64,000 bases of DNA from Nocardioides panacis. GTDB lineage: Bacteria; Actinomycetota; Actinomycetes; Propionibacteriales; Nocardioidaceae. Shown piece after piece: positions 16,977-24,704 of this stretch. The position numbers and the translations under genes are program-made. The number at the start of each line of letters is the position of its first letter. Position 1 is the first letter of the stretch. Under the pieces are notes generated by a model that did not search any database, had not been told where the DNA came from, and saw nothing but the letters and a program-made list of their open reading frames with translations. Where the stretch lies: positions 4,836,001-4,900,000 of the forward strand of contig NZ_CP077062.1 in NCBI RefSeq assembly GCF_019039255.1, given 5' to 3'.

Positions 16977-17357
16977 TCAGGAGCGGTGCGAGCGCTGCGC
17001 GGGGATCCTCAGGCGGGCCATCCGGCGCTCCTCCTGGTGGGCGAACATCCGCTCGAGGGCGAGCGGGATGTCCGGGTCGGGCACGGACGGCTCGGGCTCA
17101 CCGGTGTCGAAGGAGCCGAGCGGGGGAGCGGCGGCCACCAGGGCGGGGTCCACGGTCACGGTGAGGGTGACCCGGGGCCACCAGCGGCCGCGGTCCTCGC
17201 GGGCCACGACGGCGCTCCCGCCGAACGCGTCCCGCGCATAGTCGAGCGCGGCCTCGAAGGACCCGCCGGTGACCCGCCAGGTCGGCCGGTGCCCGGAGAC
17301 CTCGATCCGCTCCGGGATCGCCTCGAACACTTCCACGATGCCTCGTCCGAGTGGCAT
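16977..17357 (-). CDS. Hypothetical protein upstream of the GNAT gene
   Basis: A 126-residue soluble protein of no family I recognise. It begins MPLGRGIVEVFEAIPERIEVSG, has a probable alpha/beta core (FEAALDYARDAFGGSAVVAREDR) and an acidic Pro-rich middle (GEPEPSVPDPDIP) before a basic C-terminal helix. The ATG at 17357 was chosen because GGGGTGA lies 6-12 nt upstream; a GTG at 17366 inside that sequence is the alternative. It is only 3 nt from the GNAT gene, which suggests a shared transcript. Confidence 0.6.
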   Translation of the reverse strand: MPLGRGIVEVFEAIPERIEVSGHRPTWRVTGGSFEAALDYARDAFGGSAVVAREDRGRWWPRVTLTVTVDPALVAAAPPLGSFDTGEPEPSVPDPDIPLALERMFAHQEERRMARLRIPAQRSHRS

Positions 17358-17430
17358 GACGTTCACCCCGTTCCGTCGCGACCCCTGCAGGCTAGTGGAA
17401 TCGTGCGGCCGGCCGCGTCACCCGTTCTGC

Positions 17431-19284
17431 TCAGTTGCCCAGGGACCAGACGTGCACGTGCTCGAAGGTGGAGACGAAGCCGGCGCCGCCCAGCGAGACC
17501 AACCCGATGCGCTCGCCGGCCCCGAGCTCGTCGTAGGCCCAGGTCCCGCCGCGGACCCACCGAGTGCCGTCCTGGCTGGTGTAGGCGGTGAACAGGCTGT
17601 GCCCGCCGGAGACCCGCTTGACGATCCGCAGCCAGGTGAGGTCGGACGGGGGGCCGACGGTGAAGCCGCCGTAGCGAGGGTAGCCCTTGCCGCCGTTCGG
17701 CACCTCCTTGCCGAACTCGGTGATCCGGGTCTGGCCGGCCGAGACGTGGGTGAGCTTGAGGAACCGGTCGTCGGACCCGTAGACCACCAGGCCGCCCTGC
17801 ACGTAGTCCTGGCAGCAGCCGGTGGCCGGCACGTTCAGCCGGACCGCGGTCTCCACCACGTAGCTGCCGGCGGGGGCCGCCTCGGTCAGCACCGAGGCCC
17901 CGTCGGCCCGGCCGGTGAGACCGCCGGCCTGGGTGGCGAAGTTCAGGGTGCCGCCGCTGACCGAGTACGTCGCGGGGTCGACCGGCGGACGCACCCACGA
18001 CCAGCGCGGGTCCAGCGCTGTGCCGTCGAACTCGTCGCTGGCCGCGGCCACCGGGGCGCCGAGCACGTCGACGGGGACCGGCGCGGGCCGGTACCTCGAG
18101 CGCTGCTTGGGCTGGGCGGCCGGCGAGCCGCCCCACTCGACCGACGCGCCGTGGCCGGAGCGCACCGTCGGCCAGCCGTCGACCCAGTCGATCGGGTCGA
18201 GCATCGGCGGCCGCTTGGTGAAGCCGGGACGGTTGGCGAAGAACGGCTTGAACTTGTCGATCGCGTGGTAGACCGTCCACCACTGGCCGCCGAAGTCCTT
18301 GAAGACGGTGTTGTGCCCGCCGCCCACCCAGCGGTTGCCGTTGGGGGCGAGCACCGGCGTGCCGCCGACCCGGGCCGCGGTGAGCGGGTTGCCCTCCCGG
18401 TCCAGGAACGGCCCGAACGGGCTGGCGGACCGGCCGGCGAAGACGCCGTACCCGGACAGCGGCCCGGTGCAGCAGCTCCCGGAGGAGACGAAGAGGTAGT
18501 AGTAGCCGCCGCGGCTGACCACGTCGGCCGCCTCGTAGCGGCGGCCGATGGTCACCTGGCGCGAGGAGCCGGTGAGCCGCATGGAGTACTTCGCCAGGGC
18601 GACCCGCTGGGCGAAGATCCCGCCGCGGAAGCCGCCCGCGTAGAGCACCCCGGTGCGGCCGATGCTCTCGCCGAGCACGTCGGGGTCGATCGTCGAGCCG
18701 AACGAGCAGCCGGGGCCCAGCCGCTTGGGCCGGACCACGATGCTGCCCATCCGCCACGGACCGGTGGGGGTGGCGCTGGTCGCGACGCCGATCGCGGGGT
18801 CCTTGGCGCAGCCGGGCTGACCGCTGACCCGGTCGATCGTGTCGGTGACCGCGTAGGTCATGTAGTAGCGCTTGTAGGTGCTGGAGTAGACCACGTCGGG
18901 CGCCCACAGCTGCGCGGAGGCGCTGGCCCAGCTCGGCTTGCCGGGCAGCGCGGAGCCGACGTACTTCCAGTGCACGAGGTCGCGGCTGCGCATCATCGGC
19001 AGCCGGCGGAAGGTCGGGGACCCGGTGCGGGCGGTGTCCCGGTCGCTGAGCGGGTCGGAGGTGCAGTACATGTACCAGTAGCGGGCGTACTTCCCGCGTC
19101 CGCGCAGCACCGAGGGGTCCGAGCAGCTCTCGACGCGGGCGCCGGTGGAGGTCTTCGGCTTCAGCGCGTTGGCGTAGCGGCCGCGCACCTCCGCGGCCCC
19201 GGCGGACGGGGAGCCGACGGCGCCCAGCGTCAGCATCGTGGACAGCAGCGACAGCGCGACGACCAGCCGAGTTCCCCGTCTCAT
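17431..19284 (-). CDS. Secreted glycoside hydrolase family 43-like protein
   Basis: A 617-residue exported protein. Residues 1-31 are a signal peptide (MRRGTRLVVALSLLS). About 45-400 is a five-bladed propeller of GH43 type: SCSDPSVLRG carries the first catalytic Asp, WAPDVVYSS and GSTIDPDVLGE the other conserved Asp positions, and GGGHNTVFKD a late conserved blade. About 415-617 is a beta-sandwich domain of the DUF1349/laminin-like kind (FDGTALDPRWSWVRPP, GLVVYGSDDRFLKL). GH43 enzymes cleave arabinans, xylans and related side chains. It is divergent from the LacI gene and shares its operator region, so it probably belongs to the same glycan-use locus. Confidence 0.85.
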   Translation of the reverse strand: MRRGTRLVVALSLLSTMLTLGAVGSPSAGAAEVRGRYANALKPKTSTGARVESCSDPSVLRGRGKYARYWYMYCTSDPLSDRDTARTGSPTFRRLPMMRSRDLVHWKYVGSALPGKPSWASASAQLWAPDVVYSSTYKRYYMTYAVTDTIDRVSGQPGCAKDPAIGVATSATPTGPWRMGSIVVRPKRLGPGCSFGSTIDPDVLGESIGRTGVLYAGGFRGGIFAQRVALAKYSMRLTGSSRQVTIGRRYEAADVVSRGGYYYLFVSSGSCCTGPLSGYGVFAGRSASPFGPFLDREGNPLTAARVGGTPVLAPNGNRWVGGGHNTVFKDFGGQWWTVYHAIDKFKPFFANRPGFTKRPPMLDPIDWVDGWPTVRSGHGASVEWGGSPAAQPKQRSRYRPAPVPVDVLGAPVAAASDEFDGTALDPRWSWVRPPVDPATYSVSGGTLNFATQAGGLTGRADGASVLTEAAPAGSYVVETAVRLNVPATGCCQDYVQGGLVVYGSDDRFLKLTHVSAGQTRITEFGKEVPNGGKGYPRYGGFTVGPPSDLTWLRIVKRVSGGHSLFTAYTSQDGTRWVRGGTWAYDELGAGERIGLVSLGGAGFVSTFEHVHVWSLGN

Positions 19285-19341
19285 GTCCCGCAGTGTGTCT
19301 TTACTCTGCCCGGTGTGCAGCACTTTTCGGAAAGGTGACCC

Positions 19342-19370
19342 TTGACACACGGGTCCTAAACCGGTTTAGT
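19342..19370 (+). promoter_or_regulatory. Promoter of the LacI-type regulator, probably leaderless
   Basis: TTGACA at 19342-19347 and TTTAGT at 19365-19370 are separated by 17 nt, a good fit to the housekeeping sigma consensus. The expected start point is at or next to the GTG at 19379, so the mRNA would have little or no leader. There is no ribosome binding site between the box and the GTG, in agreement with this. Confidence 0.65.
19356..19369. promoter_or_regulatory. Perfect 14-bp palindromic operator CTAAACCGGTTTAG
   Basis: An exact inverted repeat with a central CG, typical of LacI/GalR-family operators. It lies in the spacer and -10 region of the regulator promoter and 72 nt upstream of the divergent GH43 start, so one site could control both directions and give autoregulation. 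It is the only copy I noticed in the window. Confidence 0.75.
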
Positions 19371-19378
19371 TGCCCATC

Positions 19379-20398
19379 GTGAGCCGGCCCACCATCAACG
19401 ACGTCGCCAGCGCGGCGGGCGTCTCGAAGGGGGCGGTGTCGTTCGCGCTGAACGACCGGCCCGGGCTGGCCCCGCAGACCCGGCAGCGCATCCTGGACGT
19501 GGCCGCCGAGCTCGGCTGGACCCCCAGCCCCCGGGCCCGGGCACTGTCGGTGTCCAAGGCGCTCGCCGTCGGGCTCGTCGTGGCCCGGCCCCCCGAGGTC
19601 TTCCGGGCCGACGCCTTCTTCCCCGCCTTCATCTCCGGGCTCGAGACGGTCCTGTCCCGGCGCGGGCACGCGCTGCTGCTGATGGTGGCCGAGCACGGCG
19701 ACGCCGCGACGTACCGCCGGCTGGCCCGCGAGGGGCGGGTCGACGGCGTGTTCGTCACCGACCTCCAGGTCGACGACCCGCGGCCCGCGCTGCTCGAGGA
19801 GCTCGGCCTGCCCGCCGTGGTGGTCGGCCCGGCCGTCGAGGGCGACCCCACCCCGACGCTCGGCGTCGACGACGCCCCGGGCGTCGACGCCGCGGTCACG
19901 CACCTGACCGGCCTCGGGCACCGGCGGATCGCCCACGTGTCCGGCCCGCAGTCGATGGTGCACGGCCGCTCCCGCCGCACGGCGTGGGAGCGGGCGCTGC
20001 GGGCGGCCGGGCTGCCCGCCGACCTGTGCGTCGAGGCGGACTTCTCCGCCGAGTCGGGTGCCGCCGCCACCCGCGAGCTGCTCGACCTCGCCGAGCCGCC
20101 GACCGCGATCGTCTACGCCAACGACCTGATGGCGATGGCCGGGCTGTCCCTGGCGGTCTCCCGCGGGATCAGCATCCCCGGGCAGCTGTCGGTCACGGGG
20201 TACGACGACACCGAGATCGCCGCGCACCTGCAGCCCTCGCTCACGACCGTCAGCACCGACGTCGTGGCGTGGGGCCGGGCGGCCGCCACCCGGCTGCTCG
20301 AGCTGATCGGCTCCCAGGAGCCCACCCCCGTCGACCTGCCGCCGGCCCGGCTCGTCGTCCGCGCCTCGACCGGGCCCGCGCCCGGCCTCCCCACCTGA
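19379..20398 (+). CDS. LacI-family transcriptional regulator
   Basis: A 339-residue protein. Residues 4-50 are the helix-turn-helix and hinge (INDVASAAGVSKGAVSFALND, then ILDVAAELGWTPSPRARAL), followed by a periplasmic-binding-protein-like sensor domain (VGLVVARPP to the C-terminus; GHRRIAHVSGP and ITVTGYDD-like SVTGYDDTEIA are typical). It is expected to repress the sugar locus that follows until an inducer sugar binds. The GTG at 19379 is preferred; a TTG at 19370 falls in the -10 box. Confidence 0.92.
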   Translation: MSRPTINDVASAAGVSKGAVSFALNDRPGLAPQTRQRILDVAAELGWTPSPRARALSVSKALAVGLVVARPPEVFRADAFFPAFISGLETVLSRRGHALLLMVAEHGDAATYRRLAREGRVDGVFVTDLQVDDPRPALLEELGLPAVVVGPAVEGDPTPTLGVDDAPGVDAAVTHLTGLGHRRIAHVSGPQSMVHGRSRRTAWERALRAAGLPADLCVEADFSAESGAAATRELLDLAEPPTAIVYANDLMAMAGLSLAVSRGISIPGQLSVTGYDDTEIAAHLQPSLTTVSTDVVAWGRAAATRLLELIGSQEPTPVDLPPARLVVRASTGPAPGLPT

Positions 20399-20455
20399 CG
20401 TCCTGTCCCGCACCACCGCTCGACCCGTCCGACCGTCTGCCGAATTGGAGCACCG

Positions 20456-21742
20456 ATGAGATCGAAGATCCTGACCGTGTCCGCCGCCGTCCTGGCGCTG
20501 GGAATGACCGCCGCGTGCGGGGGTGGTGGGTCCGGCTCCGGTGACGCCGCGAGCGCCACCGGCCCGATCAAGGTGTGGCTGTCGAACAACCCCGAGGAGA
20601 TCGCCTGGGGCAAGGCGATGGTCAAGGAGTGGAACGCCGCGCACGCCGACCAGAAGGTCACCGCGCAGGAGATCCCGGCCGGCAAGACCTCCGAGGAGGT
20701 CATCGGGGCGGCGATCACCGCCGGCAACGCGCCCTGCCTGGTGTTCAACACCAGCCCGGCCGCGGTGCCGCAGTTCGAGAAGCAGGGCGGCCTCGTCGCC
20801 CTCGACGGCTTCTCGGGTGCCGCCGACTACATCAAGGCCCGGTCGGGCGACTCGGCCGACCAGTACACCTCGCCGGACGGGAAGTTCTACCAGATGCCGT
20901 GGAAGCAGAACCCGGTGATGATCTTCTACAACAAGGACCTGTTCAAGAAGGCCGGGCTCGACCCGAACAAGCCGGCCCTGTCGACGTACGACGAGTTCTT
21001 CGCGGCCAGCAAGAAGATCGTGGACAGCGGCGCCGCCGACGCCGCGATCGCGCCGGCCCCGTCCAGCGAGTTCTTCCAGTCCTGGTTCGACTTCTACCCG
21101 CTGTACGCCGCCGAGTCCGGTGGCAAGCAGACGATCGAGGACGGCAAGGCGACCTTCGACGACGCCGCCGGCCAGGACGTCTGGAACTTCTGGGCGCAGA
21201 TGTACAAGGACGGCTACGCCCCGCAGGAGAAGTACGACGGCGACTCGTTCGCCGACAAGAAGTCCGCGATGGCGGTCGTCGGCCCGTGGGCCATCTCGGT
21301 CTACAAGGGCAAGGTCAACTGGGGCGTCGTGCCGGTCCCGACCAAGACGGGCATGCCGGCCGGTGAGGTGCACACCTTCACCGACGCCAAGAACATCGGG
21401 CTCTACTCCGCCTGCGCCAACCAGAAGACCGCGTGGGACGTGCTGAAGTTCGCGACCAGCGAGGACCAGGACGGCAAGCTGCTGGAGACGACCGGCCAGA
21501 TGCCGATCCGCACCGACCTGGCGACGACCTACGCCGACTACTTCAAGGCGAACCCGGACTACGCGACGTTCGCCGACCAGGCCTCGCGCACCGTCGAGGT
21601 GCCCAACGTGCCGAACTCGGTGGAGATCTGGCAGGAGATCCGGGACAACTACTCGTCCTCGGTGATCTTCGGGAAGACGCCGGTCCAGGACGCGCTGTCC
21701 AATGCGGCGTCCAAGGCCGACGAGCTCGCCGGCCAGTCGTGA
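20456..21742 (+). CDS. CUT1 ABC importer: sugar-binding lipoprotein
   Basis: A 428-residue protein. The leader ends in a lipobox at TAAC (Cys21), followed by a Gly/Ser spacer, so it is a lipid-anchored extracellular binding protein. The mature part (IKVWLSNNPEEIAWGKAMVKEWNAAH, then FYQMPWKQNPVMIFYNKDLFKKAGLDP) fits family 1 extracellular solute-binding proteins that bind oligosaccharides. It is the first transport gene after the regulator; the next permease start overlaps its stop by 4 nt. No ATPase gene is in the locus, so a shared MsiK-type ATPase elsewhere is expected. Confidence 0.93.
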   Translation: MRSKILTVSAAVLALGMTAACGGGGSGSGDAASATGPIKVWLSNNPEEIAWGKAMVKEWNAAHADQKVTAQEIPAGKTSEEVIGAAITAGNAPCLVFNTSPAAVPQFEKQGGLVALDGFSGAADYIKARSGDSADQYTSPDGKFYQMPWKQNPVMIFYNKDLFKKAGLDPNKPALSTYDEFFAASKKIVDSGAADAAIAPAPSSEFFQSWFDFYPLYAAESGGKQTIEDGKATFDDAAGQDVWNFWAQMYKDGYAPQEKYDGDSFADKKSAMAVVGPWAISVYKGKVNWGVVPVPTKTGMPAGEVHTFTDAKNIGLYSACANQKTAWDVLKFATSEDQDGKLLETTGQMPIRTDLATTYADYFKANPDYATFADQASRTVEVPNVPNSVEIWQEIRDNYSSSVIFGKTPVQDALSNAASKADELAGQS

Positions 21743-22626
21743 GCCCTGCGTCCAGGAGGGTGCTCGGCCGGCAACCGCTGGGCATCCTCTTCGCCGCTCC
21801 GTACGCGATCTTCCTGGCGGCGATCTTCGCCTACCCGCTGGGTCTCGCGGTGTGGATCAGCTTCCACGACTACTTCTTCGCGGCGCCGGGGGCGACGGTC
21901 CCGCGGCCCTTCGTGGGCTTCGAGAACTACGCCACGGTCCTGAAGGACCCGGACGTCCGGCAGTCGTTCCTGCACGTCGCCGAGTTCCTGGTGATCAACG
22001 TGCCGCTCACCGTGGTGCTCGCCCTGGTCCTGGCCACGGCGCTGAACTCGGTGACCCGGTTCAAGACGTTCCTGCGGGTGTCGTACTACGTGCCCTACGT
22101 GACGGCGAGCGTGGCCCTGGTCGCGGTCTGGCTGTTCCTGTTCAGCAAGGGCGGGATGGTCAACCAGATCCTCGGCCCGCTGGCGCCGTCGCCGTCGTGG
22201 CTGGTCAACAGCGCGCTGGCGATGCCGATCATCGCGCTGTTCGTCACCTGGAAGCAGCTCGGCTTCTTCATCCTGCTGTACCTCGCCGCGCTGCAGAACG
22301 TGTCGAAGGACCTCTACGAGTCGGCGTCCGTCGACGGGGCGGGCCGGGTCAAGTCGTTCATGAACGTGACGGTGCCGGGGGTGCGGTCGGCCACCACGCT
22401 GGTCGTCATCCTGGCCACCATCACCGGGGCCAACCTGTTCACCGAGCCCTACCTCCTGACCAACGGCGGCGGCCCCGACGGGGCCTCGACCTCGCCGGTG
22501 TTCGTGATGTACCAGAAGGGCATCGAGCAGGGGAACCCCGACACCGCGTCCGCCATCGGCGTGATCCTGGTGATCTGCGTCCTCGCGATCTCGCTCGTCA
22601 ACCGCAAGATCCTGGAGCGTGACTGA
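21739..22626 (+). CDS. CUT1 ABC importer: permease 1
   Basis: A 295-residue membrane protein with about six hydrophobic segments, MalF/UgpA type. The EAA-loop region reads YESASVDGAGRVKSFMNVTVPGVR, which contacts the ATPase. It starts at GTG 21739, overlapping the binding-protein stop. AGGAGG further in lies directly against another GTG and cannot serve it. Confidence 0.92.
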   Translation: MSPASRRVLGRQPLGILFAAPYAIFLAAIFAYPLGLAVWISFHDYFFAAPGATVPRPFVGFENYATVLKDPDVRQSFLHVAEFLVINVPLTVVLALVLATALNSVTRFKTFLRVSYYVPYVTASVALVAVWLFLFSKGGMVNQILGPLAPSPSWLVNSALAMPIIALFVTWKQLGFFILLYLAALQNVSKDLYESASVDGAGRVKSFMNVTVPGVRSATTLVVILATITGANLFTEPYLLTNGGGPDGASTSPVFVMYQKGIEQGNPDTASAIGVILVICVLAISLVNRKILERD

Positions 22627-22627
22627 C

Positions 22628-23497
22628 ATGGCCTCGACGAGCTCGAACCGCCTGAGCACCAGCTCGACCCGGCCGGGTCGCAAGATCTGGAGCACCACGG
22701 CCCTGTTCATCGGCGCCCTGGTGTTCCTGTTCCCCTTCTACTACATGATCATCGGCTCCTTGCAGAAGAAGCCGGACACGTCGCTGAAGGGCGCCTTCCC
22801 GACCGGCGGGCTGACCCTGCACAACTACGCGGAGATCAACAGCCGGGTGGACCTGGTCCGCTCGCTGCTGAACTCCGGCATCTTCACCGGCGGCGTGCTG
22901 CTCGGCACCGTGGTGTTCGGCGTGCTCGCCGGCTACGCCCTGGCGCGGCTGCACTTCCGGGGCCGGGGCACGCTGTTCGCGGTGATGCTGCTCGTGCAGA
23001 TCGTGCCGTTCCAGCTGCTGATCATCCCGATCTACGTGATGATCGTCCGCACCTACGGGCTGGCCGACAGCTACGCCGGGATGATCGTGCCGTTCCTGAT
23101 CAACTCGACGGCGGTCTTCGTCTTCCGGCAGTTCTTCCTGGCGCTGCCCGACGACCTGTTCTCCGCGGCCCAGCTGGACGGGGCCGGCGAGCTCCGGATC
23201 CTGTGGTCGGTGGCGCTGCCGCTCGTGCGGCCGGCCCTGCTGACGGTCGTGCTGCTGACCTTCATCGGTCCGTGGAACGAGTTCCTCTGGCCGTTCCTGG
23301 TCACCAAGGACCAGAGCCTGCAACCGCTGGCGGTCACGCTGGCCAACTACATCAGCAACATCGCCGGCCGGGCCTCCAACCCGTTCGGCGCGATCCTCGC
23401 CGGTGCGGTCGTGCTGGCGGCCCCCGCGGTGGCGCTGTTCGTGGTGTTCCAGAAGCGGTTCACCGCCTCCGAGATCAGCAGCGGGGTGAAGGGCTGA
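22628..23497 (+). CDS. CUT1 ABC importer: permease 2
   Basis: A 289-residue membrane protein with about six hydrophobic segments, MalG/UgpE type. The EAA loop is FSAAQLDGAGELRILWSVALPLVRPA. GGAG lies 11 nt before the ATG at 22628; a GTG at 22619 sits too near the same GGAG. The first permease ends 1 nt upstream, and the oxidoreductase gene starts 1 nt after this gene's stop. Confidence 0.92.
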   Translation: MASTSSNRLSTSSTRPGRKIWSTTALFIGALVFLFPFYYMIIGSLQKKPDTSLKGAFPTGGLTLHNYAEINSRVDLVRSLLNSGIFTGGVLLGTVVFGVLAGYALARLHFRGRGTLFAVMLLVQIVPFQLLIIPIYVMIVRTYGLADSYAGMIVPFLINSTAVFVFRQFFLALPDDLFSAAQLDGAGELRILWSVALPLVRPALLTVVLLTFIGPWNEFLWPFLVTKDQSLQPLAVTLANYISNIAGRASNPFGAILAGAVVLAAPAVALFVVFQKRFTASEISSGVKG

Positions 23498-23498
23498 G

Positions 23499-24704
23499 AT
23501 GGCCTCCCCCTCCTCGCCCCCGGTGCTGGGCCTCGGCGTCGTCGGCGCCGGCCGGTTCGCGACCTTCCTCTGCGAGGCGGTCGCGGACCTGCCGGACGTC
23601 GCCGTCCGCGCGGTGAGCGACCGCGACCGTGAGGCCGCGGCGGTGCTGGCCGAGGCGTACGGCGCCCGCGTGCACGACACGGCCGACGAGCTCGTCGCCG
23701 ACCCGGCGGTCGACGTCGTCGTGGTGGCCACCCCACCCGCGTCGCACGCCGCGATCGCCGTCCGGGCCCTGCGGTCCGGACGGCACGTGTTCTGCGAGAA
23801 GCCGCTGGCCACCACCGCCGGCGACCTCGCCGACCTGGTCGCGGCGGCGGACGCCGGGCCGGGCGTGCTGGTCGTCGACCACGTGCTCCGGTTCAACCCG
23901 CTGCTCGCCGCCGTCGGCCGGCTGCAGGAGGAGGTCCTCGGGGCCCCGCAACGGTTCCTGTTCGAGAACGACGCGAGCGACGAGGACCTCGACGACGCCC
24001 ACTGGTTCTGGGACGCGTCCCTGAGCGGGGGCATCTTCGTCGAGCACGGCGTGCACTTCTTCGACGCCGCGGCGATGCTGCTCGGCCGTCCGGCCACCGC
24101 GGTGCAGGCGACCGCCGCCCGGCGCGCCGGCACCGGTCTCACCGACCTGGTCAGCGCGACGGTCCGGCACGGCGACGACGTGCTCGCGACCCACACGCAC
24201 TCCTTCACGCACGCCCACCGCGGCGAGCGCCAGCTGATGCGGCTCGACCACGGCGCCGCCGAGACCCGGATCGAGGGCTGGATCCCGGTCGACGCGGTCG
24301 TCGACCTCTGGACCGACGACGCCGGCGTGGCGCTGTGCGGGTCGCTCCCGGCGCGCAGCGGTGAGCTGCTCGCCGTCGACGGCTTCCGCCTCGGCGCCGG
24401 CGCGGCCGTCACGGTCGACGTACGGCGGGACGCGGACGTGCCCGCGGCGCGCGGTCGCGGCCACGACCTGCACGTCCCGCACCACGTGCGGGTGCACCTC
24501 ACGCTCGGCGGCCCGGCGGCCAAGGCGGCGGTGTACGCCGAGAGCGTGCACGCCGCGATGGCCGACCTGGTCCGCGCCGTACGCAGCGGCACGCCCCCAC
24601 GCTCCGGCATCGTCACCGGTGCCGCCGCCACCACGCTCGCCCTCGCCGCCACCCGCGCTGCCGACCTGCAGCAGACCGTCCACCTCTCGGGAGTCCCGTC
24701 ATGA
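23499..24704 (+). CDS. Gfo/Idh/MocA-family oxidoreductase
   Basis: A 401-residue protein. GLGVVGAGRFATFL is the NAD(P)-binding GxGxxG/A motif at the start, and FCEKPLATT is the family's EKP motif with the catalytic-site Lys. The C-terminal part is the usual alpha/beta substrate domain. These enzymes oxidise or epimerise sugars and cyclitols. Being inside the sugar operon (1 nt after the permease stop, 4-nt overlap with the next gene) suggests that it processes an imported or released sugar. Confidence 0.9.
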   Translation: MASPSSPPVLGLGVVGAGRFATFLCEAVADLPDVAVRAVSDRDREAAAVLAEAYGARVHDTADELVADPAVDVVVVATPPASHAAIAVRALRSGRHVFCEKPLATTAGDLADLVAAADAGPGVLVVDHVLRFNPLLAAVGRLQEEVLGAPQRFLFENDASDEDLDDAHWFWDASLSGGIFVEHGVHFFDAAAMLLGRPATAVQATAARRAGTGLTDLVSATVRHGDDVLATHTHSFTHAHRGERQLMRLDHGAAETRIEGWIPVDAVVDLWTDDAGVALCGSLPARSGELLAVDGFRLGAGAAVTVDVRRDADVPAARGRGHDLHVPHHVRVHLTLGGPAAKAAVYAESVHAAMADLVRAVRSGTPPRSGIVTGAAATTLALAATRAADLQQTVHLSGVPS

